Assembly (NCBI GenBank): GCA_965204215.1
Contig: CBDBDZ010000013.1
Span: 310,001-374,000, forward strand
Length of the DNA: 64,000 nucleotides
Origin: CBDBDZ01 sp965204215
Lineage (GTDB): Bacteria > Pseudomonadota > Gammaproteobacteria > Pseudomonadales > GM7GCV1
Reading direction: 5' to 3'
The translations under genes and the position numbers were made by a program. The notes under the pieces are model-generated. The model was given only the letters and a program-made list of their open reading frames with translations, was not told the DNA's origin and did not search any database. Shown one piece after another: positions 34,276 through 43,757 of this stretch (position 1 is its first letter; every line of letters begins with the position of its first letter).

Positions 34276-36762
34276 ATGAAAAAATCTATTATCATTTCTA
34301 GCGTTATTAGTTTACTTCTGATAGCCTGTACCATGGTAACTACCAAACGTCAGGAAGTATTAATTGAACGCGATGCCTATGGAACACCGCGCATTACAGC
34401 AGATACAACTTACGGTTTATTTTATGGTTACGGCTATGCTGTGGGTCAGGACAGACTGTTTCAAATGGACATGCTAAAACGCACCACACAGGGCAAAGTA
34501 TCAGAAGTTTTAGGAGAACACTATCTGCAACTGGATATTACTACTCAAACCAGTTTTAATCCTGACGATATTAAACAGCAAATTAACAATTTAAATGTTG
34601 AACAACGCAACATATTGCAAGGCTATGCCGATGGCATTAATGCTTACCTGATTAAGATTAGTGCCAATCCAAAGCTAATGCCAGCGGAATATGCACATTT
34701 CGGCTTTCAACCACAGCACTGGAGTGCCTATGATGTTGCCATGATGTTTGTCGGTTCGATGAATCACCGCTATGCCGATTTTAATGAAGAGTTATCGAAT
34801 TTAGAATTTTTAACCAGTTTAACCCAGCAGCACGGTGCGACAAAAGCTTGGAAAATATTTGACGTTACCATGCCGCTATATGGTGATATTGATGGCAATA
34901 TTGAGCCTTTTACCGTGCCGTTTAATCGCTCTTCTCGAGAGCGTGGCAACAGCGGAAAACGAGCGCCTGACTATTTAGAGCAACTGATAACGCCCAATAG
35001 TATTGATAACCGGGTATTATTCAATACCGATGGTAGTTTATTTCAAGCCAGTAGTGATAGTGACTATAGGCAATATGAGCGTCATCACTTCGCACGCTCT
35101 GGTACATCGGGAATAGCAGGCTTTAGCGCCGCCAGCAACCTGTGGGCAGTTAATGGTGAAAAATTAATCGATGCCGATGCGACATTGTTTAACGGTCCGC
35201 AATTTGGTTGGTCGAACCCAGGTTATGTGTATGGTATTAATTTAAATGGAGCAGGTTACGCTGTGCAGGGCAATACTCTACTTGCATATCCCGCTCATTT
35301 ATTTGGGCACAATGATTATATTGGTTGGGGCAGCACGGCTGGTTTTGGTGATCTAGTCGACATATTTCAATTGCAGCTTAATCCTGATAACCATGAGCAG
35401 TATTGGTATAAGGGCAAGTATGTCGATTTGAATAAGCGTGAAATAGCTATCCAAGTTAAAGGAAAAGACACTCATAGCCAAACAGTATATCGTAGCCACT
35501 ATGGTGCTGTGGTGAAAATGGATGCCGGCAAACATGTCGCCTTTAGTAAGCGTCGTAGTTGGGAAGGCAATGAAGTGATGAACTTAATTGCGTGGGTGGA
35601 GTTAGGTAAGGCGAAAAATTTTAGTGAATTTAAACAGCATCTAGCCAAAATGCACGCCAATATCAATTTTTATTATATGGACAAAAAAGGTAATATTGGC
35701 TATGTTCATGGGGGCAAATACCCCATTCGCCATGCCGAACATGACAATCGTTTGCCCGTGCCAGGAAATGGTGAGTACGATTGGAAAGGTTTTCAAAACT
35801 TTGATGATAACCCCCAGGTTTATAATCCACCCAGAGGCTATCTATACAACTGGAATAATCGCCCAGAGCACAATTGGCCGAGTTCAGATTTATGGTGGGC
35901 AAACTGGGGAATAGGGCATCGAGCCAGAATTTTAGACGATGCATTGGCGGAGAAACAACAATTTAGTTCCAAGGAAATATGGCAACTGAATCAGATGGCA
36001 TCGCATCAAGATATTAATGCAAGCTATTTACTTCCTAAATTGTATAAGGCGTTAGGTAACACTGATGATAATCAAGCTGTAGCAGTACTAAACCAGTGGA
36101 ATCAATCGTGGATTGACAGTAATGCCGATGGTTATTTTGACAGCCCAGCTAATTTGATTATGCAACAGTGGTTGAGTGACTTATTACAGTATACGCTAAA
36201 AGACGATATTGGTTTTGACTTTTTCTATCGCTTTGCCTCCACTGGCTACCCGATACACAAACAGGTGGCGTCACTTTCCATGCAGCCAGGAACGAAAATT
36301 ATTGTCAGGCAACTCTACAGTAACGACATTCTAAGTTATGATTTTTTTAATGGGCAGTCGCCACAACAAGTACTAAAACAGACGTTTGAATCAAGTATCG
36401 CAAGTCTTAAAGATAAACACGGTGATGATATAGCGAAGTGGCAACAGTCGACCTTGCCGCTGAGTTTTGTCCCCTACAACTTCAGAGGTGTTCCGCAAGC
36501 CATTGCCGATAATGTGCCCGAATTACCAGTTATTATGAACCGAGGTTCTGAGAACAACCAGTTTATTTCTCGCTCAGGAACCATTAGCGGTATTGATGTC
36601 ATTCCACCTTCACAAAGTGGTTTTATCAATAAGTTTGATCAACCATACCCAATTGGGCAACTTGAACTGTATCAATGTTATCAATCCAAACCCTTATTTT
36701 CCAATTCAAATCAAAGCGTCAGCTCTGAAGTAATTTATATAGTAAAACCGCCAAAACGCTGA
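34276..36762 (+). CDS. Penicillin acylase-family Ntn hydrolase lipoprotein
   Basis: An 828-residue precursor of the S45 penicillin amidase family, predicted to self-cleave into alpha and beta chains. The N-terminus has a lipobox (LLLIACT), so it is a membrane-anchored periplasmic lipoprotein. The chain starts IERDAYGTPRITADT as in the family. The nucleophile Ser is in FSAASNLWAVNG near residue 290, with the new beta-chain N-terminus predicted at SNLWAV; IMNRGSENNQ is the conserved Asn region late in the chain. Such enzymes release phenylacetate from amides, which fits the paa genes that follow, although acyl-homoserine-lactone acylases share the fold. The start codon directly follows a copy of the repeat-end sequence. 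Confidence 0.85.
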   Translation: MKKSIIISSVISLLLIACTMVTTKRQEVLIERDAYGTPRITADTTYGLFYGYGYAVGQDRLFQMDMLKRTTQGKVSEVLGEHYLQLDITTQTSFNPDDIKQQINNLNVEQRNILQGYADGINAYLIKISANPKLMPAEYAHFGFQPQHWSAYDVAMMFVGSMNHRYADFNEELSNLEFLTSLTQQHGATKAWKIFDVTMPLYGDIDGNIEPFTVPFNRSSRERGNSGKRAPDYLEQLITPNSIDNRVLFNTDGSLFQASSDSDYRQYERHHFARSGTSGIAGFSAASNLWAVNGEKLIDADATLFNGPQFGWSNPGYVYGINLNGAGYAVQGNTLLAYPAHLFGHNDYIGWGSTAGFGDLVDIFQLQLNPDNHEQYWYKGKYVDLNKREIAIQVKGKDTHSQTVYRSHYGAVVKMDAGKHVAFSKRRSWEGNEVMNLIAWVELGKAKNFSEFKQHLAKMHANINFYYMDKKGNIGYVHGGKYPIRHAEHDNRLPVPGNGEYDWKGFQNFDDNPQVYNPPRGYLYNWNNRPEHNWPSSDLWWANWGIGHRARILDDALAEKQQFSSKEIWQLNQMASHQDINASYLLPKLYKALGNTDDNQAVAVLNQWNQSWIDSNADGYFDSPANLIMQQWLSDLLQYTLKDDIGFDFFYRFASTGYPIHKQVASLSMQPGTKIIVRQLYSNDILSYDFFNGQSPQQVLKQTFESSIASLKDKHGDDIAKWQQSTLPLSFVPYNFRGVPQAIADNVPELPVIMNRGSENNQFISRSGTISGIDVIPPSQSGFINKFDQPYPIGQLELYQCYQSKPLFSNSNQSVSSEVIYIVKPPKR

Positions 36763-37658
36763 GTAAATGAGGGCGAGGCAGGGGGCAATGTACCCTGTGC
36801 ATTATTAAGTTGGTCAACGATAAAACGTTGAGATTTTTGGGCAATCTGCTTGTATATTCGCAAGGTAACGTCTTGTGCTGCCACACCAGGCCAATTGGCA
36901 TCGAGCATGTTGGCGGGTAAATCAGGGTCGCGCAGTAAAATTCTGCGGTATTCGTGAATTAAAATGGTGCGAAGAATAAAGCAATCGTAATCGTTAAAAG
37001 CAGATACCTTTGCCGATAAACGCTTGAGGAAAGGTCGGTACAAATTGCAATGGGTCTGATAGTTCTGTTTTAAACTATCCAGCCCCCAGTTTTCAAACAC
37101 CAAATGTTTTAAATTTAATTCAGAAATCAAATCGCCAATTTGTGCCTGGAAACTGATAATATCTTTTTTGACATCGAGACTGATGGTTAAATCTTCGAGC
37201 GCATCGAGGTTGCTGGTAGGGTGAGCAAACAATCCAGGGCGCAGTTGACCAAAGCCCAGCCAACTTAATCCTTTTTTAAATTCATTAATTTTAATATCAT
37301 CAATCTGGTGGGTTAGTATTAGCGTCCAAAATTTTTCTTCTTGCTGGAAATTGTTGCTGTATATGCGCCCAGAGGTGCGTTCGTAATGATGAATGCCGTT
37401 ATCGGAAAAACTGTAATAACTGCAGCGACCTATTTTTTCAGTCTGTAACAAATCGTCCTGCACTAATCGAAATACAGTCGTTCTTACTACCCTTTCACTA
37501 ATTCCGATTGATTTTAGAATATCAATCAGGCTGCCCAGCCAAATTGACCCTCCGTGCTGCGAAAAACAATCGCCAAACAGTGTAATGATGAGCGAAGGGG
37601 CGCTGATTTTAGCTGCTGATAATCTTCCCTTTACAAAAGTTTCCATCGATGAATGCAT
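36735..37658 (-). CDS. paaX: Phenylacetic acid degradation repressor
   Basis: A 307-residue PaaX-family repressor that responds to phenylacetyl-CoA. The N-terminal SLIITLFGDCFSQHGGSIWL, then ISERVVRTTVFRLVQDDLLQ (winged helix), and the C-terminal HEYRRILLRDPDLPANMLDANWPG are family hallmarks. It is the last gene of the minus-strand paa operon, 5 bp after paaE, and its 3' end overlaps the convergent penicillin acylase gene by 28 bp. It probably binds the ATRATAC/GTATCAT repeats in both paa divergent promoters. Confidence 0.93.
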   Translation of the reverse strand: MHSSMETFVKGRLSAAKISAPSLIITLFGDCFSQHGGSIWLGSLIDILKSIGISERVVRTTVFRLVQDDLLQTEKIGRCSYYSFSDNGIHHYERTSGRIYSNNFQQEEKFWTLILTHQIDDIKINEFKKGLSWLGFGQLRPGLFAHPTSNLDALEDLTISLDVKKDIISFQAQIGDLISELNLKHLVFENWGLDSLKQNYQTHCNLYRPFLKRLSAKVSAFNDYDCFILRTILIHEYRRILLRDPDLPANMLDANWPGVAAQDVTLRIYKQIAQKSQRFIVDQLNNAQGTLPPASPSFTQRFGGFTI

Positions 37659-37663
37659 ATTAG

Positions 37664-38755
37664 TTAAATTTGGTCAAAATCAAGTTTAACTTTATCAGTC
37701 AATGGGTGCGCCTGGCAACTTAAAATGTAGTTATTGTCAATTTCCTCTTGTTGTAAACCGTGTCTGACATCCATCTCAACCTCGCCTTCCAGTAAACGGC
37801 ATTTGCAGGTAGAGCAGATACCGCCTTTACAGGAAAAGGGTAAGTTGGCACCTTGATGCAAGCCTGCATCCAATATATTTTCGCCATCGTAGGCCAATTC
37901 AAATTGATATTCACGACCGCCGTATTTCATCTCAATCGTGCTAATTTTGCCAGCATACTTACTGGAACGAGCATGGTGTTTTTGCATGGCAAGGCGGGCA
38001 TCTTCAACTGAACTTGCAAATAACTCAGAGTGTATTTTCTGCTGAGAAATGTCCAGACTGGTCAGCCCGCGCGTAATTTCAGAAATCATTGATTCAGGTC
38101 CACAGAGGAAAAACTCATCGAAGCTGTGCATGGGAATCAACTTTTGATGAATTTCGGCACCTTTTTTATTGTCGATATGCCCGTTGAACAGGTCGGCTTC
38201 CTGCTTTTGACGGCTAAAAATATTAATCCAGTTAAAGTGAGACATGTATCTGCTTTTAATAAAAGAAAGCCGATTTAAAAACATCATGCTGGTGTTATTG
38301 CGGTTGCCATAGATTAAAGTGGCGCGGCTTTGCGGCTCTACCTTTAGCAGGGTTTCCAGTATTGACAGTATAGGAGTGATGCCACTGCCTGCCGCAATAA
38401 GTAAATAATTTCTTGTTTGAGTAGGGTTTAACTGCGTATTAAAGTCGCCTCTGGGAATGGAAACAACAATGCTGTCACCAACTTGCAGTTCACGATTGAT
38501 ATAACTCGAAAACAACCCACCTTCAATATGCTTGACACCAATGGTTAATGAACCACCAACAGGTGAACAGATAGAGTATGAACGCCGCTCAAGCGCAGTT
38601 TCAAACTGGCGCTGCAGTGTAATGTACTGCCCTTGCTTAAACTGGTACTGCGAATTAAGCTCGGGAGGAACCTTGAATGTCACACAAACGGCATTGTCAG
38701 TTTCCTGTTGTATATCTTCAACGCCCAGAGAATGAAATTGAATGTCGCTGCTCAT
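37664..38755 (-). CDS. paaE: Phenylacetyl-CoA epoxidase, reductase subunit
   Basis: A 363-residue reductase that passes electrons from NAD(P)H to PaaA. N-terminal FAD domain (RRSYSICSP), NAD domain (LIAAGSGITPILS and FFLCGPESMI), and C-terminal plant-type [2Fe-2S] domain with CKGGICSTCKC and a later CQAHP cysteine. The ATG at 38755 is preferred over a TTG three codons upstream. Follows paaD by 12 bp. As no other reductase gene is present in the window, this is also the only obvious electron donor for the three Rieske oxygenases, though that is a guess. Confidence 0.95.
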   Translation of the reverse strand: MSSDIQFHSLGVEDIQQETDNAVCVTFKVPPELNSQYQFKQGQYITLQRQFETALERRSYSICSPVGGSLTIGVKHIEGGLFSSYINRELQVGDSIVVSIPRGDFNTQLNPTQTRNYLLIAAGSGITPILSILETLLKVEPQSRATLIYGNRNNTSMMFLNRLSFIKSRYMSHFNWINIFSRQKQEADLFNGHIDNKKGAEIHQKLIPMHSFDEFFLCGPESMISEITRGLTSLDISQQKIHSELFASSVEDARLAMQKHHARSSKYAGKISTIEMKYGGREYQFELAYDGENILDAGLHQGANLPFSCKGGICSTCKCRLLEGEVEMDVRHGLQQEEIDNNYILSCQAHPLTDKVKLDFDQI

Positions 38756-38767
38756 TATCAACAATGA

Positions 38768-39235
38768 TTAGATGGACTTGAATAAATCAAATATTTCGTG
38801 GCAGCTATTGCAGCGATATATTGCCTTGCAGGCTGTAGAGCCGTATTCGCTGACAACTTCAGTATTGGTTTGATTACACAGCGGGCATTGAATGCTGTGA
38901 TATTGCGCGCAACTGCATGCCAGTGGCGGAGCTATACCCAATTGTTTGAGTTTATGCTTTGCGCTATCACTTATCCAGTCACTGCTCCATGCTGGTGACA
39001 GCAAATGTTCAACTTGTATCTGATTATAACCGTGCTGGTTAAGGCTTGACACTATATCGTGCACAATGGTTTCCATGGCAGGGCAACCGGCATAGGTTGG
39101 GGTAATCTGTACTTTGACTTCGCCATTTTCTGATATTTCGGTATGGCGCAATATACCCATTTCACGAATTGACAGGGTGGGAAGTTCAGGGTCTTTTACC
39201 GCTTCCAAAATATCGGTGATAGCAGCGTCCATCAT
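38768..39235 (-). CDS. paaD: Phenylacetyl-CoA epoxidase accessory protein (Fe-S maturation)
   Basis: A 155-residue MIP18/DUF59-family protein with a C-terminal zinc ribbon. The DUF59 part has AVKDPELPTLSIREMGIL and PTYAGCPAMETI; the ribbon is CPLCNQTN and YRCNSCHEIF. PaaD is needed for a working epoxidase, probably by maturing the cluster of PaaE. It overlaps paaC by one base and precedes paaE. Confidence 0.95.
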   Translation of the reverse strand: MMDAAITDILEAVKDPELPTLSIREMGILRHTEISENGEVKVQITPTYAGCPAMETIVHDIVSSLNQHGYNQIQVEHLLSPAWSSDWISDSAKHKLKQLGIAPPLACSCAQYHSIQCPLCNQTNTEVVSEYGSTACKAIYRCNSCHEIFDLFKSI

Positions 39236-39981
39236 TACCAGACCAAATTGGGTTGATTGCGTTGCAGCACTTGCATTTCTGCTAATAAAAATCCTAAATG
39301 TTCAGTGTGAATACCGTTTCGACCACCCTGTATAGCGCGCTCATCCTGAGGAATATCAATCGTGGCTAATCGTAACTGCTCTGTAACATTGCGTTGCCAC
39401 TGTTGCTGTAGCTGACTGCGCTCAACACTAACGCCACTGTTTTGCAAGACCAGTTCGCAGTTTGAGGGTAGAAATAACTCATGGCAATAAGCCCATAATC
39501 GATTAATAGCATGTTGTATGCGTTGGTGACTTTCTTCAGTGCCATCACCCAAGCGCAATACCCAGATTGAACTGCGCTTTAAATGGTATTCACACTCTTT
39601 AATAACCTTGGCGGCAATGGCTGCAAGCTGCTCGTCTGTCGAGCTGGTTAGTGCTTTAAAATACAGGCAATCAAAACTGTCTATCAGAAATTGCCTTGCC
39701 ATGGTGAAGGCAAAATCACCAATGGGCAATTCGTTAATTAGTAAATTGGTGTATTGGCTATCATCGCGAAAATAGGCAATTTCGTCTTCACTTTGCCCGT
39801 TTATTTGAGCGGCGTATTGGTAAAATAATCGCGCCCTGCCAATAAAGTCCAGCGCCACATTGCTAAGGGCAATGTCTTCTTCCAACATGGGTGCGCGGCT
39901 GCACCATTCACTCAAGCGATGACCCAGTATTAATGAATCGTCGCCCAACTCAATGGCAAATTGCGCTAATGTATCAGTCAT
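39235..39981 (-). CDS. paaC: Phenylacetyl-CoA epoxidase, structural subunit
   Basis: A 248-residue ferritin-like subunit that forms the core dimer with PaaA but does not bind iron itself. The signature LGHRLSEWCSRAPMLEEDIA and then LSNVALDFIGRARLFYQYAA aligns closely with E. coli PaaC. Located 3 bp after paaB and overlapping paaD, as in standard paaABCDE operons. Confidence 0.95.
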   Translation of the reverse strand: MTDTLAQFAIELGDDSLILGHRLSEWCSRAPMLEEDIALSNVALDFIGRARLFYQYAAQINGQSEDEIAYFRDDSQYTNLLINELPIGDFAFTMARQFLIDSFDCLYFKALTSSTDEQLAAIAAKVIKECEYHLKRSSIWVLRLGDGTEESHQRIQHAINRLWAYCHELFLPSNCELVLQNSGVSVERSQLQQQWQRNVTEQLRLATIDIPQDERAIQGGRNGIHTEHLGFLLAEMQVLQRNQPNLVW

Positions 39982-39984
39982 TGG

Positions 39985-40269
39985 TTAAATATTTTTTATA
40001 GCTTTGGGCAACTGGTGGAAGGTTGCATGGCGGTAGGGTTTATCGTCCATTGGGTCGTAAAAGCTGGGGGTGTCACTTTCTTGTGAGGCAGTAATATCGG
40101 TGCTTTTTACTACCCAGATACTAATGCCTTCACCGCGCCGAATATAAACATCGCGCGCATTTAACAGCGCTTGTTGAGTGTCTTGTGCGTAAACGCTGCC
40201 GACGTGCTGGTGGTCTATGCCCCGCTTGCTGCGAACAAAGACTTCGTAGAGTTCGGAGTTATTTGCCAT
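39985..40269 (-). CDS. paaB: Phenylacetyl-CoA epoxidase, subunit B
   Basis: A 94-residue small subunit needed for assembly of the A-C complex. The N-terminus ELYEVFVRSKRGIDHQHVGS and the later ARDVYIRRGEGISIWVVKS are standard. The start is the ATG at 40269 (MANNSELYEVF), 2 bp after the paaA stop; the longer open frame runs into paaA and is rejected. Confidence 0.95.
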   Translation of the reverse strand: MANNSELYEVFVRSKRGIDHQHVGSVYAQDTQQALLNARDVYIRRGEGISIWVVKSTDITASQESDTPSFYDPMDDKPYRHATFHQLPKAIKNI

Positions 40270-40271
40270 GG

Positions 40272-41201
40272 TTAAGCTACTTTGGCGCCGGGTTTTTGTT
40301 TGCTCTGGTAAGCGTGAAGCGCTTCGCGAACCCACTGTCCTTCGCTGTGTGCGTTGCGATGGTGATCCAGACGCTGTTGGTTACAAAGGCCATTGCCTGC
40401 TATCACTTGCTGAAATTCATCCCAGTTAATTTCGCCAAAATCGTAGTGCCCTCGCGCTTCATTCCATTGTAGTTTATCATCGGGCAGTGTCAGGTTTAAG
40501 TAGTCACATTGTTGAACGGTCTGGTCAACAAATTTTTGACGCAACTCATCATTGCTTTGGCGTTTGATTTTCCATTGCATGGACTGTTGCGAATGTGCTG
40601 AATCGGCATCGTGTGGGCCAAACATCATCAAACTTGGCCACCACCAGCGGTTGATGGCACCTTGTGCCATATTGCGCTGATAGTCATTACCCTGTGCCAG
40701 TTTTAGCATAATGTCATAGCCCTGGCGCTGGTGAAAACTCTCCTCCTTGCAAATGCGTATCATCGCACGTGAATAGGGACCATATGATGTGCGCTGTAGC
40801 GATACTTGATTGACAATAGCTGCGCCATCGACCAGCCAGCCAATTGCGCCAATATCTGCCCAGGTTAATGATGGGTAGTTAAAAATGGATGCATATTTCG
40901 ATTCGCCACTGTGCAACTTTGCAACCATTTCATCACGGCTAATTCCCAGAGTTTCGGTAGAGCTATACAGATACAAGCCATGACCCGCTTCATCCTGTAT
41001 TTTGGCAAGCAGTACCGCTTTACGATACAGCGTGGGTGCGCGGGTTACCCAATTACCTTCGGGCTGCATACCGATAATTTCCGAATGCGCGTGCTGCGAC
41101 ATTTGACGGATTAAATTACTTCGATATTTTTCAGGCATCCAGTCTTTGGGTTCAATTCTATCTTCGTTGTCGATTTTTTGATTAAAGTGTAATTCGTTCA
41201 T
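40272..41201 (-). CDS. paaA: Phenylacetyl-CoA epoxidase, catalytic subunit
   Basis: A 309-residue di-iron oxygenase subunit that forms ring-1,2-epoxyphenylacetyl-CoA. The signature MPEKYRSNLIRQMSQHAHSE and KIQDEAGHGLYLYSSTETLG carry the EXXH iron-binding motif, with a second one in RICKEESFHQRQGYD. Length is identical to E. coli PaaA. It is followed by paaB, C, D, E and X in one run. Confidence 0.97.
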   Translation of the reverse strand: MNELHFNQKIDNEDRIEPKDWMPEKYRSNLIRQMSQHAHSEIIGMQPEGNWVTRAPTLYRKAVLLAKIQDEAGHGLYLYSSTETLGISRDEMVAKLHSGESKYASIFNYPSLTWADIGAIGWLVDGAAIVNQVSLQRTSYGPYSRAMIRICKEESFHQRQGYDIMLKLAQGNDYQRNMAQGAINRWWWPSLMMFGPHDADSAHSQQSMQWKIKRQSNDELRQKFVDQTVQQCDYLNLTLPDDKLQWNEARGHYDFGEINWDEFQQVIAGNGLCNQQRLDHHRNAHSEGQWVREALHAYQSKQKPGAKVA

Positions 41202-41226
41202 GGTTACAGGTTTTTAAAAAATAACT

Positions 41227-42432
41227 TTATACGGTTTCAATTAACATTGCAATACCTTGCCCAACGCCAATACACATGGCGCAAATAGCGTAGCGACCTT
41301 TGTTACGTTGCAATTGATTCACCGCAGTGGTGACCAGCCTTGCACCGCTCATGCCCAGAGGGTGACCAAGTGCGATGGCACCGCCGTTAGGGTTGACTCT
41401 GGAGTCGTCGTCTTGCAAGCCTAAATCGCGAGTTACAGCAAGGCACTGCGCGGCAAAGGCTTCGTTAATTTCAATCACGTCAATTTGATTGAGTTGCAGT
41501 TTGGTTTGTTGTAATAATTTGCTAATGGCAGGGGCTGGAGCATAGCCCATAATACACGGTTCTACACCGACACAACAGGTTGCAATAACCCTAGCCTTTG
41601 GCTGTAGCGATTGGCTTTTAGCCATCGCTGGTGATGCCAACAGCAGTGCACAGGCACCGTCATTAATGCCCGATGCATTGCCAGCTGTAACCGTACCATT
41701 GGGTTTAAACGGTGTGGGTAATTGACTTAGTGCTTCAAGTGTTGTGTTACTTCTAGGGTGTTCATCCCGATTGACGATAAGGTCATCACTTTTACGCTGT
41801 GGTATGGATACTGGAACTATTTCAGCATCGAAAAAACCGTCGTTTTGTGCTTTGCTTGTACGCTGCTGACTACGCAGGGCAAAGGCATCCTGATCACTGC
41901 GTTTAATAGTAAATTGTTCGGCTACATTTTCAGCGGTTTCTGGCATTGAATCAACACCATACTGGGCTTTTAGCAAAGGGTTGATAAAGCGCCAGCCCAT
42001 GGTGGTATCATAGGTTTTAACAGAGCGGTCAAACGCATTGCAGGCTTTTGCGCTGACAAATGGAGCGCGACTCATCGATTCCACACCACCGGCTATAACC
42101 AGATGTTGTTCGCCACAGGCAATGGAACGGGCAGCAATATTGACAGCATCCAGCCCTGAACCGCAGAGTCTGTTGACGGTAACCGCTGGAACAGAAATAG
42201 GCAACCCCGCCAACAATGTCGCCATGCGCGCTACATTGCGGTTGTCTTCCCCTGCCTGATTGGCACAGCCGTATACCAAATCATCAAGTCGTGACCAATC
42301 AGCCTGTTGATTGCGTTGTATTAATTCTCGGATGGGAATAGCCGCCAGATCATCTGCTCGCACCGAAGATAAAGCCCCTGCATAGCGGCCGATAGGGGTG
42401 CGAATGGCATCACAAATCAGCGCATGATTCAT
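41227..42432 (-). CDS. paaJ: 3-oxoadipyl-CoA/3-oxo-5,6-dehydrosuberyl-CoA thiolase
   Basis: A 401-residue thiolase. NRLCGSGLDAVN holds the nucleophile Cys near residue 90; NEAFAAQCLAV, GGAIALGHPLGMSGAR and CAMCIGVGQGIA provide the other catalytic residues. In the paa context it acts twice, after ring opening and in the final step that gives succinyl-CoA and acetyl-CoA. The first codons overlap the paaI stop (ATGA-type overlap). PcaF is the closest alternative name. Confidence 0.92.
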   Translation of the reverse strand: MNHALICDAIRTPIGRYAGALSSVRADDLAAIPIRELIQRNQQADWSRLDDLVYGCANQAGEDNRNVARMATLLAGLPISVPAVTVNRLCGSGLDAVNIAARSIACGEQHLVIAGGVESMSRAPFVSAKACNAFDRSVKTYDTTMGWRFINPLLKAQYGVDSMPETAENVAEQFTIKRSDQDAFALRSQQRTSKAQNDGFFDAEIVPVSIPQRKSDDLIVNRDEHPRSNTTLEALSQLPTPFKPNGTVTAGNASGINDGACALLLASPAMAKSQSLQPKARVIATCCVGVEPCIMGYAPAPAISKLLQQTKLQLNQIDVIEINEAFAAQCLAVTRDLGLQDDDSRVNPNGGAIALGHPLGMSGARLVTTAVNQLQRNKGRYAICAMCIGVGQGIAMLIETV

Positions 42433-42869
42433 TGTCGAGCCTCTGGTTCAGGAAGCAGCGGCTGGTTCAGTGCAAACGATTTACCACGAAATATTGCTAC
42501 AACCTTTTCGTCTTGATTGTGTACCGTTACATCATAAATGCCTGTGCGTTTGCCTCTGCTAATCTCCGTAGCTACAGCAGTAAGTTGATCATCAAGCAGT
42601 GCAGGTCTTAAAAATTCAACACTGCCACTCTGTGCCACGGTTTTATCATTATGACTGTTGCAGGCAAATGCAAAGGCCGAGTCCGCCAGGGTAAAAATAA
42701 AACCGCCATGACATATTCCTTGACCATTAAGCATGGTAGCAGTTACTGGCATACAGAGATGTGCAATGCCACTATCAATATAGGTAATCACCATGCCCAT
42801 GTTTTGAGAGGCAATGTCGTCGCGCCACATATAGTTACTACAGCGCTGTGCAACAGATATTTCGCTCAT
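42429..42869 (-). CDS. paaI: Phenylacetate pathway hotdog thioesterase
   Basis: A 146-residue hotdog-fold acyl-CoA thioesterase that rescues CoA from dead-end intermediates. The conserved NGQGICHGGFIFTLADSAFA segment has the catalytic Asp. The start is the ATG at 42869 (MSEISVAQ), 4 bp after the paaG stop; a longer frame into paaG is rejected. Sits between paaG and paaJ. Confidence 0.93.
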   Translation of the reverse strand: MSEISVAQRCSNYMWRDDIASQNMGMVITYIDSGIAHLCMPVTATMLNGQGICHGGFIFTLADSAFAFACNSHNDKTVAQSGSVEFLRPALLDDQLTAVATEISRGKRTGIYDVTVHNQDEKVVAIFRGKSFALNQPLLPEPEARQ

Positions 42870-42873
42870 TGCG

Positions 42874-43665
42874 TTATTGCCCTGTAAAATGTGGTTTGCG
42901 TTTTTCGATAAAGGCTTGCACACCTTCGGCGTAGTCTTGTGTTGCACCCAGGCGCTGCATGGCATCGCGTTCAATATCCAGTTGCGTATCTAATGCGGTT
43001 ACGGTGGAATTGTGAAACATTTCTTTAATAGCTGCCTGAGCCAGAGGCGGTTTTTCAGCCAGTTGTGAAGCTACAGTTCGCGCTACTTGCATCAGTGTAT
43101 CGGGTTCAACACATTGCCATATCATACCCCAGTCTGCCGCTTGTTGGGCGGATAGCTTATTGCCTAACATGGCAAGTGCTTTTGCTCTAGGTAGACTGAG
43201 TGCTCGTGGTAAATTCCAGCTGCCAGCAGAGTCGGGAATTAAACCGATATTGGCAAAAGATTGAATAAAGCTGGCTGTATTTGAAGCAATGACAATATCG
43301 CAGGCAAGCGCTAAACTTGAACCTGCTCCTGCTGCAACGCCGTTGACAACAGCAATAACGGGTTTGGGCAAATGCATTATTGAGCGAATTAACGGATTGT
43401 AATAGTTCCCCACCGTCTCGCCCAAATCGACTTTACTGCCAGAAGGGGAAGTGGCTCTGTCATTTAAGTCTTGCCCTGCACAAAACCCGCGACCTGAACC
43501 TGTTATAATTAAAACGCGAATCGTATCGTTTTGAGCAACAATCGATATTGCATCGCGAACTTCCTCGTGCATTGCAACAGTGAAGCTGTTCAGTGCGTCG
43601 GGGCGATTAAGGCAAAGTTCAGCAATTTGTTTCTCAACGCTGAACAAAATGTGTTTATAAGCCAT
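42874..43665 (-). CDS. paaG: Ring-1,2-epoxyphenylacetyl-CoA isomerase (oxepin-forming)
   Basis: A 263-residue crotonase-fold enzyme that isomerises the epoxide to oxepin-CoA. TGSGRGFCAGQDLNDR and NGVAAGAGSSLALACDIVIA are the oxyanion-hole segments, matching PaaG rather than PaaF; the catalytic Asp is in NIGLIPDSAGSW. It is the first gene of the minus-strand operon, behind the divergent promoter region with the candidate PaaX site. No paaF or paaH is found in the window. Confidence 0.93.
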   Translation of the reverse strand: MAYKHILFSVEKQIAELCLNRPDALNSFTVAMHEEVRDAISIVAQNDTIRVLIITGSGRGFCAGQDLNDRATSPSGSKVDLGETVGNYYNPLIRSIMHLPKPVIAVVNGVAAGAGSSLALACDIVIASNTASFIQSFANIGLIPDSAGSWNLPRALSLPRAKALAMLGNKLSAQQAADWGMIWQCVEPDTLMQVARTVASQLAEKPPLAQAAIKEMFHNSTVTALDTQLDIERDAMQRLGATQDYAEGVQAFIEKRKPHFTGQ

Positions 43666-43692
43666 AAATAGAATGATTAATTAGTAACGAAT

Positions 43693-43733
43693 ATGATACA
43701 TTATTTCAGTATTTATGCAACATAAAGTATCAT
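43693..43733. promoter_or_regulatory. Candidate PaaX operator between paaG and paaY
   Basis: ATGATAC, 27 bp, GTATCAT: a perfect 7-bp inverted repeat in the 92-bp divergent gap. The same half-site and exact 27-bp spacing occur before paaK/paaZ. The flanks are also alike (AATATGATAC against AAAATGATAC read from the other side). Confidence 0.65.
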
Positions 43734-43757
43734 TTTATAAAATAAAAGAAAACCACC

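Noticed and set aside
40270..40335. N-terminal extension of paaB
   Set aside because: It runs into paaA; the standard PaaB start is at 40269.
42870..42974. N-terminal extension of paaI
   Set aside because: It lies in paaG and the hotdog domain starts after the ATG at 42869.
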